The notes under the pieces: model-generated
What the model saw: only the letters and a program-made list of their open reading frames with translations
Database searches by the model: none
Told to the model about the DNA's origin: nothing
Part shown: piece by piece, positions 7,699-15,212 of the stretch
Numbering within the stretch: position 1 is the stretch's first letter
Layout of the letters: each line of letters begins with the position of its first letter
Made by a program: the position numbers and the translations under genes
From: an uncultured Flavobacteriales bacterium
Lineage (GTDB): Bacteria; Bacteroidota; Bacteroidia; Flavobacteriales_D; Parvicellaceae
Reading direction: 5' to 3'
DNA length: 19,150 bases
Assembly: GCA_937924345.1 (NCBI GenBank)
Contig: CALDTD010000189.1
Location: forward strand, 1-19,150

Positions 7699-8052
7699 CT
7701 ATTTCTTTTTTCTTAAAGTTTTTTTTGGCACTTTTTTATTCGCTCTTCTTTTGTCGCTTATCTGGCCCTGGTCTTTTCTTCGTTTTCTAATCTTTTGGCG
7801 ATGTTTTTTCTTAGATTTTGTAGCAAAAGGGCTCAAGTTTACATCTGTTCTGTAACTTTTTTGACGTTTACTACTAAAAGGGTTAGCTCCAGTTTTTAAG
7901 GGTTTGTTTTTCTTTTGAAATAATGGGCGACCTTTTGATTTTTTTTTCTTTTTTTTCTTTTTTGATGAAGGATCTCGATATTGCCCATAGGCTTCACTTA
8001 TAACACTTCCAAGAAGTGTTAAGGATAAAATTATGAGCAGTTTTTTTAAGAT
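7699..8052 (-). CDS. Lysine-rich exported small protein with no standard start codon
   Basis: An open frame of about 117 codons fills what would otherwise be an empty 440-base gap. It reads LKKLLIILSLTLLGSVISEA, a textbook signal peptide, then YGQYRDPSS, a run of eight lysines, and a strongly basic remainder ending in KKTLRKKK and TAG. By hand count the ~93 mature residues hold about 30 Lys and 11 Arg but only about 4 Asp/Glu. Two related segments, NPFSSKRQK and SPFATKSKK, hint at a short internal repeat. No ATG, GTG or TTG occurs in frame before the signal peptide. I placed the start at ATC (8052-8050), 10 bases after the ferritin stop; a CTG at 8079-8077 is the alternative. Function is unknown. 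A basic, probably unstructured exported protein could bind polyanions (guess). It could also be a gene whose start was recently lost. Confidence 0.6.
   Translation of the reverse strand: MLKKLLIILSLTLLGSVISEAYGQYRDPSSKKKKKKKKSKGRPLFQKKNKPLKTGANPFSSKRQKSYRTDVNLSPFATKSKKKHRQKIRKRRKDQGQISDKRRANKKVPKKTLRKKK
8001..8021. repeat. Perfect 8-bp inverted repeat inside the lysine-rich gene
   Basis: TAACACTT (8001-8008) and AAGTGTTA (8014-8021) enclose the loop CCAAG. On the minus strand it falls in the signal-peptide codons of the lysine-rich gene, about 40 bases after the ferritin stop. No U-tract follows in either direction, so it is not a simple terminator. It could slow translation of, or stabilise, the ferritin transcript, or be chance. 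Confidence 0.5.
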
Positions 8053-8062
8053 AACAAATGTT

Positions 8063-8575
8063 TTACTGACCTTCTTCAGCCAAAGTTTGTGCCATTGTTT
8101 CTAGGTCTCTATCAAACATATAAAGACCACCTTTATCCTCACCAATTAAATGTAACTTATCTAAAATAGTTCTAGCTAAAGCTTCTTCTTCCATCTGCTC
8201 AGAAACGTACCATTGCATAAAGTTGTATGTTGTGTAGTCTTTTTCTGTTAGACATAAATCAACAATGTTATTTATGCTTTCTGTAACATTAAGCTCGTGT
8301 TCTAATAATAACTCAAAAATGTTTGATAAGTTTTTAAATTCTTTAGGTGGTTGGCTTAATGCAGGTATTAGAGCATTTCCTCCTCTTTCATTTACAAAAC
8401 GGATTAGTTTCAACATATGAAAACGTTCCTCATCACTATGTTTGTACAGAAAATTAGATGTACCAGTCAACCCTAGTGTTTCCGACCAAGATGCCATTGC
8501 TAAATAAAACTGAGAAGAAGATTGTTCCAACTCAATTTGTTTGTTTAATGCAGTTTGTATTTTTTCTTTTAACAT
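8063..8575 (-). CDS. ftnA: Ferritin (FtnA-type, non-haem)
   Basis: The 170-residue protein is a four-helix ferritin of usual bacterial length. Ferroxidase-centre residues fall at the same numbers as in E. coli FtnA: E17 (IELEQSSS), Y24, E50 and H53 (SDEERFHM), E94 (EHELNV), Q127 and E130 (SEQMEEEA). It should oxidise Fe(II) and store it as a mineral core in a cytoplasmic 24-mer. It starts at an ATG with no Shine-Dalgarno. A TAGCTTTG element just upstream fits the Bacteroidota -7 promoter box, and a small inverted repeat (AACTAT-TTG-ATAGTT, 8581-8595) lies between that box and the ATG. The lysine-rich exported gene follows after 10 bases and is probably on the same transcript. Confidence 0.95.
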   Translation of the reverse strand: MLKEKIQTALNKQIELEQSSSQFYLAMASWSETLGLTGTSNFLYKHSDEERFHMLKLIRFVNERGGNALIPALSQPPKEFKNLSNIFELLLEHELNVTESINNIVDLCLTEKDYTTYNFMQWYVSEQMEEEALARTILDKLHLIGEDKGGLYMFDRDLETMAQTLAEEGQ

Positions 8576-8595
8576 GTGTAAACTATTTGATAGTT

Positions 8596-8603
8596 CAAAG
8601 CTA
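8596..8603 (-). promoter_or_regulatory. Candidate -7 promoter element for ferritin
   Basis: On the minus strand TAGCTTTG matches the Bacteroidota sigma-A -7 consensus TAnnTTTG exactly, 20 bases before the ferritin ATG. That would give a leader of only about 10-15 bases. No clear TTG is seen at the expected upstream spacing, so support is partial. The inverted repeat at 8581-8595 would overlap the transcription start and could be an operator. Confidence 0.4.
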
Positions 8604-8717
8604 TTTAAAAATAGGCGAAATAAATAACGTTTTAAGGGTAATTTTAATTAACATTTTTAAAGCAGAATAATACTAAACAATTATGCTTATAGTTTATTCG
8701 TTCAATTATATTATCTG

Positions 8718-9611
8718 TTACCAGTAGCTATAAGAATATTTTATAATTTTTATGTAGTTGGTCTCAATATCTTGAATTAACAAGGCTTTCATTAGTAATG
8801 TAGATTTGTTATATATAATTTCTTTATGTGTAATGTGTTTGTCATTTTTATACTCGTCTATGTATTCTAAGTTACCCAACTCATCATATTTAAAAGTTGT
8901 TGATGTGTTTTCTGTCTTGTTATAATTAGGAAAATAGGTCTTTTTACTTACAAAGCCTTTATCGTTGTACTCAAATTTGGTAATACTTTTCCTTTTATTA
9001 ATAATTAGCTTTTTTACAATTTTGGAAACTAATTGGTGTTCATTGTAGTGTGTTGTAATTGTTTGGTATTTCTTACCTTGATTGTTATAAGTATGTTTAC
9101 TTAAAGTGCTATCGGTTTTGTCGTAGCTAAAAGATTCCTTAACTATTACGTGTTGTTTGGCAAGTTTAAAGTTGTTTTTATTTCGGTTACTATTCTCATC
9201 TCTACAATATGTTTTGCTCGTGATTAGATTATCAGAATTATAAGTATAGTTATTAGAAAAGAATCCGTAGCTGTCGTTTGTACGTTGTACAATTAATTGC
9301 TTTTGATTATTATACACGTAATTGACCACCGTTGTATCTTTTTTAGTAGATCCATTAAACGATCGGTATTGTTTACTTAGTAGTCCGTCTTTATCAAAAA
9401 TATAAGTATTAACTAAGTTACGTTGTTCAATTACTTTTAAACTCGCTTTTGTAGAGATTACTCCTTTAATCTCTCTAATTCCATTCGTTTTTATAAATTG
9501 ATTTGAGAAAAAAGGTTCATCAGTAAATACAGCACATTTACTATTGTCTAGTAATTGAGCATTAGAATTAGTTACTGTAAATAATAAAAGAAGATATAAA
9601 AGACACTTCAC
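8718..9611 (-). CDS. Secreted protein with YD-like repeats, unknown function
   Basis: The 297-residue product starts at a GTG and has a signal peptide (CLLYLLLLFTVTNSNA then Q). The mature part is built of short beta-hairpin units resembling RHS/YD repeats: YIFDKDGLLSKQY, YVYNNQKQLIVQR, YTYNSDNLITSKTY, FSYDKTDSTLSKHTY, FEYNDKGFVSKKTY and FKYDELGNLEYIDEY. The units are imperfect and there is no RHS core or toxin domain, so this is not a full Rhs protein. It has no lipobox and no recognisable T9SS sorting domain, so periplasmic or outer-membrane location is likely. It begins 51 bases after the LON-domain gene on the same strand. Similar short YD-like proteins are common in Flavobacteriia without known function. 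Confidence 0.75.
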   Translation of the reverse strand: MKCLLYLLLLFTVTNSNAQLLDNSKCAVFTDEPFFSNQFIKTNGIREIKGVISTKASLKVIEQRNLVNTYIFDKDGLLSKQYRSFNGSTKKDTTVVNYVYNNQKQLIVQRTNDSYGFFSNNYTYNSDNLITSKTYCRDENSNRNKNNFKLAKQHVIVKESFSYDKTDSTLSKHTYNNQGKKYQTITTHYNEHQLVSKIVKKLIINKRKSITKFEYNDKGFVSKKTYFPNYNKTENTSTTFKYDELGNLEYIDEYKNDKHITHKEIIYNKSTLLMKALLIQDIETNYIKIIKYSYSYW

Positions 9612-9662
9612 AAGCTTAATTTGAGTTAATTTTCTTTGGTAAAATCAAAGATGATGTCTTTG

Positions 9663-10253
9663 TTAGTTTAAATGATATTGATGCTCGACCATTTTTTCCT
9701 GATGGACCAAAATAGACATGTATTTTAGTTTATGAATTAAGAACTGGATTTTTTTAAGTGGATTATAACGAAATAGCTTTAGTTTTTCCTCATTTTCTAG
9801 GCTTAACAAGCTAATTATTTGCTGTATATTTTCTGAATCTGAGGCAGTTAAAAGTTTATTAAATAACAAATGATTATAATCATTTGCCAGTTTCGTTAGT
9901 TCTTCAGTTGGTGAAATAAATTGATTTTCTAATAAAGTAACTGTACCATTAGGATAGAGACGATCCTCTTTTTGAGCTTCAAAAGAAGTTAACTTAAAGT
10001 TCTGTAAACATTCTATTTTAACATCAATTTGTCCGTCTTGGTAAATTTTTGAAATTTCTACGACTTTAACCACGCAGCCATATTCATGCAGTTTGGTAGT
10101 ACTTTGGTAAGGAATGCCAAAACAAGCCTCTTGCTCTATACATTCATGAATAAGTTGCAAATATTTAGGTTCGTAAATGTGTAAAGTCGTTTGTTCTTGA
10201 TTTAATAAAAACAATTTTAACGGAAAAAGTCCTATGATGTTTTGATAGCTCAT
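9663..10253 (-). CDS. LON substrate-binding domain protein (no protease domain)
   Basis: The 196-residue protein matches the N-terminal substrate-binding domain of the ATP-dependent protease Lon: it opens with IIGLFPLKLFLLNQEQTTLHIYEPKYLQLI (split here only by line), and continues with CFGIPY, GCVVKVVEI, GQIDVKIECLQNF, then a helical tail rich in Leu, Lys and Glu. The ATPase and Ser-Lys protease domains of Lon are absent, and the length is what is usual for stand-alone versions found across Bacteroidota. No signal peptide is present, so it is cytoplasmic. The role of stand-alone LON domains is poorly known; peptide or protein binding is assumed. It is divergent from prfB, with 247 bases between the two start codons. 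Confidence 0.88.
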   Translation of the reverse strand: MSYQNIIGLFPLKLFLLNQEQTTLHIYEPKYLQLIHECIEQEACFGIPYQSTTKLHEYGCVVKVVEISKIYQDGQIDVKIECLQNFKLTSFEAQKEDRLYPNGTVTLLENQFISPTEELTKLANDYNHLLFNKLLTASDSENIQQIISLLSLENEEKLKLFRYNPLKKIQFLIHKLKYMSILVHQEKMVEHQYHLN

Positions 10254-10358
10254 ACGTCGGAAAAAATATTTTTTTTGGGAAGTGAAATAACTTCTTATTA
10301 CAAAGGTTCGCTTTTTTTAAGCTGTTCGCAATAGTCGGTTTTAAAGGATATTCACACT

Positions 10359-10372
10359 GTAATTTGAATTAC
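10359..10372. repeat. Short palindrome in the LON/prfB divergent spacer
   Basis: GTAATT-TG-AATTAC is a perfect 6-bp inverted repeat with a 2-base centre, about 130 bases before prfB and about 105 bases before the LON-domain gene. Its size and place would suit a dimeric regulator, but it is AT-rich and could be chance. The rest of the 247-base spacer is AT-rich with T-tracts and a candidate prfB promoter. Confidence 0.35.
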
Positions 10373-10395
10373 TTTAATTAAGGTGCTTTAAATAA

Positions 10396-10425
10396 TTGTT
10401 TTTCAGATTTTTAACATTATTTTTT
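10396..10425 (+). promoter_or_regulatory. Candidate prfB promoter (Bacteroidota type)
   Basis: TTG at 10396-10398 and TATTTTTT at 10418-10425 are separated by 19 bases, matching the Bacteroidota -33/-7 layout (TTG, ~19 bases, TAnnTTTG) except for the last G. This would give prfB a leader of about 70 bases. T-rich DNA makes chance matches likely. Confidence 0.35.
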
Positions 10426-10500
10426 TAGTGCTTAAAAATTATATTTTAACAGAAAACGGATTATTTCCTTTATTTTTAGCCATACAAAGTCACGCAGAAA

Positions 10501-11583
10501 ATGATAACAACCGATCAGTTAAAAGAAATAGGAGTAAGGTTAGATGCATTATATGGTTATTTAGAAATAGAAACCAAAAAAATGCAAATAGAGGAGGAGG
10601 ATTTAAAAACTCAAGATCCAGATTTCTGGAATAAGCCAAAAGAAGCAGAAGCATTATTAAAAAAGTTAAAGCATAAAAAGTTTTGGGTAGCTACTTATCA
10701 AAGCGTTAGAGATGAGTTTGATGATTTGGAAGTTTTGTTTGATTTCTGGAAAGAGGAAGAAGCGACCGAAACAGAAGTTCAAGAAGCTTACGAAACTTTA
10801 TTAGAAAAAGTAGAAGAGCTTGAGTTTAAAAATATGCTAAGCGCTGAAGAAGACTCTTTAAATGCAGTGTTACAGTTAACAGCTGGCGCTGGAGGTACAG
10901 AAAGTTGTGATTGGGCTGGGATGCTAATGCGTATGTACATTATGTGGGCAGAAAAAAATGGAATGAAAGTAAAGGAAATCAATTATCAAGCTGGAGATGT
11001 AGCAGGAGTAAAAACTGTTACGCTAGAAATTGAGGGAGATTTTGCTTTTGGTTATCTAAAAGGAGAGAATGGTGTGCATCGTTTGGTACGTGTTTCCCCT
11101 TTTGATTCTAATGCAAAACGGCACACTTCTTTTGCTTCGGCGTATATTTACCCATTGGTTGATGATACAATTGATATAAAAATTAACCCTGCAGATATAA
11201 AGTGGGAAACATTCCGTTCTGGTGGTGCAGGTGGACAAAATGTAAATAAAGTAGAAACAGGAGTTCGTGTTCGGCATAAACCATCTGGAATTATAATAGA
11301 AAATACAGAAGGAAGATCGCAATTAGGAAATAAAGAGAAGGCATTACAGTTGCTTAAGTCGCAGCTTTTTGAGATTGAACAAAGAAAACAACAAGAAGCT
11401 CGAAACGCAATAGAATCTGAAAAGAAAAATATAGAGTGGGGCTCTCAAATTCGTAGTTATGTATTGGACGATAGGCGAGTGAAAGATCATAGAACAAATC
11501 ACCAAACTAGTAATACAGAAGCCGTTTTAAACGGAGATATAGATGCTTTTCTTAAAGCTTATTTAATGGAGTTTGGAGGGTAG
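10501..11583 (+). CDS. prfB: Peptide chain release factor 2
   Basis: The 360-residue protein is a complete class I release factor. It has an N-terminal helical domain ([20 protein letters not shown] aligns with the E. coli RF2 start), the RF2-type anticodon-like tripeptide SPF at 199-201 ([17 protein letters not shown]), and the catalytic GGQ at 244-246 ([19 protein letters not shown]). It ends translation at UGA and UAA by hydrolysing peptidyl-tRNA. The frame is continuous: where E. coli prfB has the CTT TGA frameshift site, this gene reads TAT TTA GAA (10558-10566), so the classic autoregulatory frameshift is absent. It heads a same-strand run with arsC, rnhA, a reductase and a DUF819 gene at gaps of 24-47 bases, which may be one operon. 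Confidence 0.97.
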   Translation: MITTDQLKEIGVRLDALYGYLEIETKKMQIEEEDLKTQDPDFWNKPKEAEALLKKLKHKKFWVATYQSVRDEFDDLEVLFDFWKEEEATETEVQEAYETLLEKVEELEFKNMLSAEEDSLNAVLQLTAGAGGTESCDWAGMLMRMYIMWAEKNGMKVKEINYQAGDVAGVKTVTLEIEGDFAFGYLKGENGVHRLVRVSPFDSNAKRHTSFASAYIYPLVDDTIDIKINPADIKWETFRSGGAGGQNVNKVETGVRVRHKPSGIIIENTEGRSQLGNKEKALQLLKSQLFEIEQRKQQEARNAIESEKKNIEWGSQIRSYVLDDRRVKDHRTNHQTSNTEAVLNGDIDAFLKAYLMEFGG

Positions 11584-11607
11584 TTGTAAGATAAATAAAA
11601 TTAAACC

Positions 11608-11949
11608 ATGAAAATATACCATAACCCAAGATGTTCTAAAAGTAGAGACAGTTTTAATCTACTTTCTGAAAAAGGATTAAAGTTCGAAGCGGTAGAATAT
11701 TTAAAAACACCTTTGTCTAAAGATGATTTAGTACAAGTTTTAAAACAGCTTAATATTCCTGCAAAAGACTTAATCCGTAAAGGAGAAAAAGATTATAAAG
11801 AAAACTTTAAAGGAAAAGAGTTATCTGAGGACGAGTGGATAGAAGCAATGTTGGAGTTTCCAAAATTAATAGAGCGGCCAATTGTTGTAAAAGGAGATAA
11901 GGCAGTAATAGGAAGGCCATTGGAAAATGTAATTGAACTATTAAAGTAG
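11608..11949 (+). CDS. arsC: ArsC-family reductase (arsenate reductase, glutaredoxin-dependent type)
   Basis: The 113-residue protein has the thioredoxin-fold ArsC pattern: catalytic C9 in IYHNPRCSKSR, and arginines R57 (LIRKGE), R90 (LIERPIVV, with cis-Pro 91) and R103 (AVIGRP). These correspond to Arg60, Arg94 and Arg107 of plasmid R773 ArsC, which bind the oxyanion. In that enzyme the Cys reduces arsenate to arsenite using glutathione and glutaredoxin. No arsR, acr3 or arsB gene is nearby, and the active-site loop has RCSKSR rather than CGTSR, so arsenate may not be the true substrate; YffB/Spx-like family members have the same fold. It follows prfB by 24 bases and precedes rnhA by 30. Confidence 0.88.
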   Translation: MKIYHNPRCSKSRDSFNLLSEKGLKFEAVEYLKTPLSKDDLVQVLKQLNIPAKDLIRKGEKDYKENFKGKELSEDEWIEAMLEFPKLIERPIVVKGDKAVIGRPLENVIELLK

Positions 11950-11979
11950 CACTACACTTAATATAAGTTACATTGAAGT

Positions 11980-12462
11980 ATGGAAATCACTATTTATACA
12001 GATGGTTCGGCATTGGGAAACCCAGGTAATGGAGGTTATGGCATTGTATTAATGGCTGGCAAGCATTACAAAGAGATTAATCAAGGTTATCGTATGACGA
12101 CAAATAATCGTATGGAGCTTTTGGCGGTAATTGTTGCGTTAGAGACCTTAAAAGAGGGTGGGCATAATGTTCATATTTATTCCGACTCCAAATATGTGAT
12201 TGATTCTATTGAAAAAAAATGGGTTTTCGGATGGGTTAAAAAAGGATTTAAAGGCAAAAAAAATGCTGACCTATGGAAACGTTTTTTAAAAATTTATCCT
12301 AAAAATCAAGTTTCATTTACTTGGGTTAAAGGGCACGCGGGGAATAAGTACAATGAAGTTTGCGATCAGTTAGCTGTAAAGGCAGCTTACAATAAAGAAA
12401 ATCATTTAATAGATGAATGGTTCGAGAATGAGCAAAAAGTAAGTAAAGGATTGGGTTTATAA
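11980..12462 (+). CDS. rnhA: Ribonuclease HI
   Basis: The 160-residue protein is a full-length type 1 RNase H that cuts the RNA strand of RNA:DNA hybrids, such as R-loops and Okazaki primers. All catalytic residues are present: D8 (IYTDGSALGNPG), E46 (NNRMELLAV), D69 (IYSDSKYV) and D129 (NEVCDQLAV), with the flexible-loop H119 (VKGHAGNKYNE). The basic hybrid-binding handle is visible at ~78-104 (KKWVFGWVKKGFKGKKNADLWK, given in part). It ends with a short polar tail. The start follows a 30-base gap after arsC with no clear ribosome binding site, as is usual for the phylum. Confidence 0.97.
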   Translation: MEITIYTDGSALGNPGNGGYGIVLMAGKHYKEINQGYRMTTNNRMELLAVIVALETLKEGGHNVHIYSDSKYVIDSIEKKWVFGWVKKGFKGKKNADLWKRFLKIYPKNQVSFTWVKGHAGNKYNEVCDQLAVKAAYNKENHLIDEWFENEQKVSKGLGL

Positions 12463-12509
12463 TCCCTAAATACAGAAAATAAATTACACTGTACATAATA
12501 CATTAATAT

Positions 12510-13532
12510 ATGAAAGCAGCAGTATTAATAAAACATGCAATTGCAAACGAAGCTTTTGAGATTCAAGAAATCAAAATTCCAAGTTTATTAGAAGATGAAG
12601 CTTTAATAAAGGTAGAAGCATTTGGATTAAATTTTGCAGATGTTATGGCAAGACAAGGTTTGTATCAAGAAGCGCCACCTTTGCCTAGTGTTTTAGGGTA
12701 TGATGTTGTAGGAACAATAGAAAAGGTTGGAGATAGTTCTAATGACAATTTACTAGGAAAGAGAGTGGTTTCTATGACTCGTTTTGGAGGTTATGCTGAA
12801 TTTGCTAAAACTAAAGCTGCAGGAGTTGCCGAAATTTCAAAAGAATTACCTGCTGGTGAAGCGTTAGCATTAGCAACACAATATTCTACAGCATATTTTA
12901 TGGCGTATGAGTGTGTTTCTGTTTTTGAAGGAGATAATATTTTAATGCATGCCGCAGCAGGTGGAGTAGGAACAGCTTTAGCTCAATTATTAACATTAAG
13001 AGGGTGTACAATTTTTGGATTGACCAGTTCTAACGAAAAGTTTGATTACTTAAAAAATCAAGGTGTACATTATCCAATCAATCATACAAAAGGAAATTAT
13101 GAAGATGAGGTTAGAGCTGTTCTTGGTGGAAATAAATTAGACGTTGCTTTTAACTCAGTTGGTGGCTCTACCTTTAAAAAAGACCGAAACTTATTACAAA
13201 AAGGAGGTAGGTCAGTATTATACGGTGTAGCAGAACGTTCTGGAAAAGGAAAAGGAAAATTACCAACGCTAGATTTAGCTTGGAAATTTGGAATTTTCTC
13301 TCCAATTCAAATGTTGTTACATTCTCAAGCAATTATAGGGGTGAATATGTTGCATATTGCAGACGAAAAACCACAAGTAATTAAACGTTGTTTAGATGCT
13401 GTAGTTAAACTTACCGATGAGAAAAAAATAAAGCCTTTTGTTGGGGGTGTTTTTAATTATAAAGAGATTGGAGATGCACACGCTTTGTTAGAAAGTCGAA
13501 AGTCGAAAGGGAAAATAATTGTGGAATGGTAA
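12510..13532 (+). CDS. Medium-chain reductase, NADPH:quinone oxidoreductase-like (VAT-1/zeta-crystallin type)
   Basis: The 340-residue protein belongs to the zinc-free branch of the medium-chain dehydrogenase/reductase family. The catalytic GroES-like domain (~1-120) carries GLNFADVMARQGLY (39-52) and PSVLGYDVVGTIEKVG (59-74). The Rossmann domain has the dinucleotide motif HAAAGGVGTALAQL (147-160). It lacks the Cys/His zinc ligands of alcohol dehydrogenases. The C-terminal KKIKPFVGGVFNYKEIGDAH and SRKSKGKIIVEW blocks are typical of this branch. Likely reaction: NADPH-dependent reduction of quinones or reactive carbonyls in the cytoplasm; the substrate cannot be told. VAT-1-like members have a similar long insert after residue 225. 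It lies 47 bases after rnhA and 40 before the DUF819 gene. Confidence 0.88.
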   Translation: MKAAVLIKHAIANEAFEIQEIKIPSLLEDEALIKVEAFGLNFADVMARQGLYQEAPPLPSVLGYDVVGTIEKVGDSSNDNLLGKRVVSMTRFGGYAEFAKTKAAGVAEISKELPAGEALALATQYSTAYFMAYECVSVFEGDNILMHAAAGGVGTALAQLLTLRGCTIFGLTSSNEKFDYLKNQGVHYPINHTKGNYEDEVRAVLGGNKLDVAFNSVGGSTFKKDRNLLQKGGRSVLYGVAERSGKGKGKLPTLDLAWKFGIFSPIQMLLHSQAIIGVNMLHIADEKPQVIKRCLDAVVKLTDEKKIKPFVGGVFNYKEIGDAHALLESRKSKGKIIVEW

Positions 13533-13572
13533 CCAGAATTACTACAATTTCAAATAAGAACTTTTTTACACT

Positions 13573-15210
13573 ATGAAACATTTACTTTTACTTAAAATAC
13601 TCATTATTTCTTTTTCTGTTTTTGGAAACAGTTCTTCTCAAATAATAAAAGGGATTAGCGTTAAAAGTTTAAACCAAACAGATTTAAGCACATCAGATAA
13701 TTACACTTTAATTACGAATTCTAATGGTGGTGGAACTTATTTTTTAGATGAAGAAAATACTTTTTTAGTTGATTGTCATTTTCTTTCAGCAAAACCTTAT
13801 CAGGAAGTTTTTTTTATTATTAATAATGATACACTAAAGTATAATTCTTTGACTCCGTTTTTAATTACCAATATAAAAAAGGTAGAGTATGACTTACAAG
13901 TAGTTTTATTAAATGGTAATGAAAAAGTAAATAGTGCAAAGATGAGCCTGCACTTAATTGATTCTGCACCACTTATTAAAAACGATGCAGTTGTTTTAGG
14001 ATTACTGATTTTAATTTTAGGAGCTATTTTTTATTCAGAAAGCTTAGCAGGTTTTCAAAGGTTTTATAAAATAGTTCCAGGTTTATTATTGTGCTACTTT
14101 ATCCCCGCGATTTTCAATTCCCTAAACATTATTTCTGGTGAATATAGCAGACTTTATTTTGTGGCGTCTCGCTATTTATTACCAGCAAGTTTAGTATTGT
14201 TGTGTTTGAGTATAGATTTAAAAGGAATTGCAAAATTAGGTTGGCGAGCATTAGTTATGTTTTTTACAGGAACAGTAGGAATAATAATCGGAGGACCAAT
14301 AGCATTACTAATTATTGCGTCTATTGCTCCAAGTGTTTTAGGTGCAGATGCCAGCGAAGTTTGGAGAGGTTTAGCAACTGTAGCAGGAAGCTGGATAGGA
14401 GGTGGAGCTAATCAAACAGCCATGAAAGAGATATTTGAAACACCGAACGATATTTTTTCTAAAATGGTAGTTGTAGATGTAATCGTTGCAAATGTTTGGA
14501 TGGCAGTATTGCTTTACGGAACAGGTATTTCAAAAAAGATAGATCAAAAGTTAAAGGCAGATTCTTCTGCTATTGATGAGTTAAAAAACAAAATGGAAAC
14601 ATTAGCTAAGAAGATTGCGAAAATTCCTACTACAACTGATTTAATGATTATTTGCGCCATTGGTTTAGGAGGTACAGGTTTAGCTCATTTTGGTGCAGAT
14701 ATTATTGCTCCTTTGCTTAAAGGAAGCAAAGATTTTTTATCTAGTATAGGATTATCTTCTTTAACAAGTGGTTTCTTTTGGTTAATTGTTTTAGCTACAG
14801 CAATTGGTGTGTTGTTTTCGTTTACAAAATTAAGACAATACGATGGTGCTGGGGCCTCTAAAATAGGAAGTCTATTTTTATATGTTTTAGTTGCAACTAT
14901 TGGAACACATATGGATATTTTTGCTGTAGCAGAAAGCCCAGGTTTGTTTTTAATTGGTTTTATTTGGATGTCTATTCATGCAATTTTAATGCTGATAGTT
15001 GCTAAGCTAATAAAAGCTCCGTTTTTCTTTGTCGCAGTTGGAAGTCAGGCAAATGTAGGAGGTGCTGCATCTGCACCAGTTGTTGCATCTGCTTTTAGTC
15101 CATCTTTAGCACCTGTTGGGGTTTTGTTAGCTGTAATGGGATATGCAGTTGGAACAGGTGGAGCTTGGCTGTGCGCAGTACTTATGCAGGCGATTAAAGT
15201 TACTGGATAA
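13573..15210 (+). CDS. DUF819 family membrane protein with an extra exported N-terminal domain
   Basis: The 545-residue protein has a signal peptide (~1-22), a ~110-residue beta-rich extracytoplasmic region (~23-135), then a polytopic membrane part (~137-545). The membrane part matches DUF819 (YjcL-like), with GSWIGGGANQTAMKE at ~272-286 and its counterpart VGSQANVGGAASAPVV near 490, a glycine-rich pair typical of transporter cores. A charged cytoplasmic-looking segment with coiled-coil character (SKKIDQKLKADSSAIDEL) separates the two halves. DUF819 proteins are thought to be transporters; the substrate is unknown. Usual members are ~380-420 residues and begin at the membrane part, so the exported domain is an addition. 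No internal ATG with good context marks a shorter start at ~residue 137. It ends 2 bases from the convergent gene. Confidence 0.88.
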   Translation: MKHLLLLKILIISFSVFGNSSSQIIKGISVKSLNQTDLSTSDNYTLITNSNGGGTYFLDEENTFLVDCHFLSAKPYQEVFFIINNDTLKYNSLTPFLITNIKKVEYDLQVVLLNGNEKVNSAKMSLHLIDSAPLIKNDAVVLGLLILILGAIFYSESLAGFQRFYKIVPGLLLCYFIPAIFNSLNIISGEYSRLYFVASRYLLPASLVLLCLSIDLKGIAKLGWRALVMFFTGTVGIIIGGPIALLIIASIAPSVLGADASEVWRGLATVAGSWIGGGANQTAMKEIFETPNDIFSKMVVVDVIVANVWMAVLLYGTGISKKIDQKLKADSSAIDELKNKMETLAKKIAKIPTTTDLMIICAIGLGGTGLAHFGADIIAPLLKGSKDFLSSIGLSSLTSGFFWLIVLATAIGVLFSFTKLRQYDGAGASKIGSLFLYVLVATIGTHMDIFAVAESPGLFLIGFIWMSIHAILMLIVAKLIKAPFFFVAVGSQANVGGAASAPVVASAFSPSLAPVGVLLAVMGYAVGTGGAWLCAVLMQAIKVTG

Positions 15211-15212
15211 AG

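Noticed and set aside
7931..7966. Long T-tract considered as a terminator or low-complexity noise
   Set aside because: There is no stem before it, and on the minus strand it is explained by eight lysine codons (AAA/AAG mix) in an open frame.
9633..9651. Hairpin TCTTTG-loop-CAAAGA between the LON-domain and YD-like genes
   Set aside because: The stem is only 6 bp and is followed by A-rich rather than U-rich sequence on the minus strand, so it is not a convincing terminator.
10428..10634. Plus-strand open frame overlapping the start of prfB in another frame
   Set aside because: I considered whether it is the first part of a prfB frameshift. Its sequence does not match RF2, and the RF2 N terminus is already complete from 10501.
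11056..11322. Minus-strand open frame inside prfB, and another at 10788-10982
   Set aside because: Both are shadows of the conserved release factor frame, covering the SPF and GGQ regions on the other strand.
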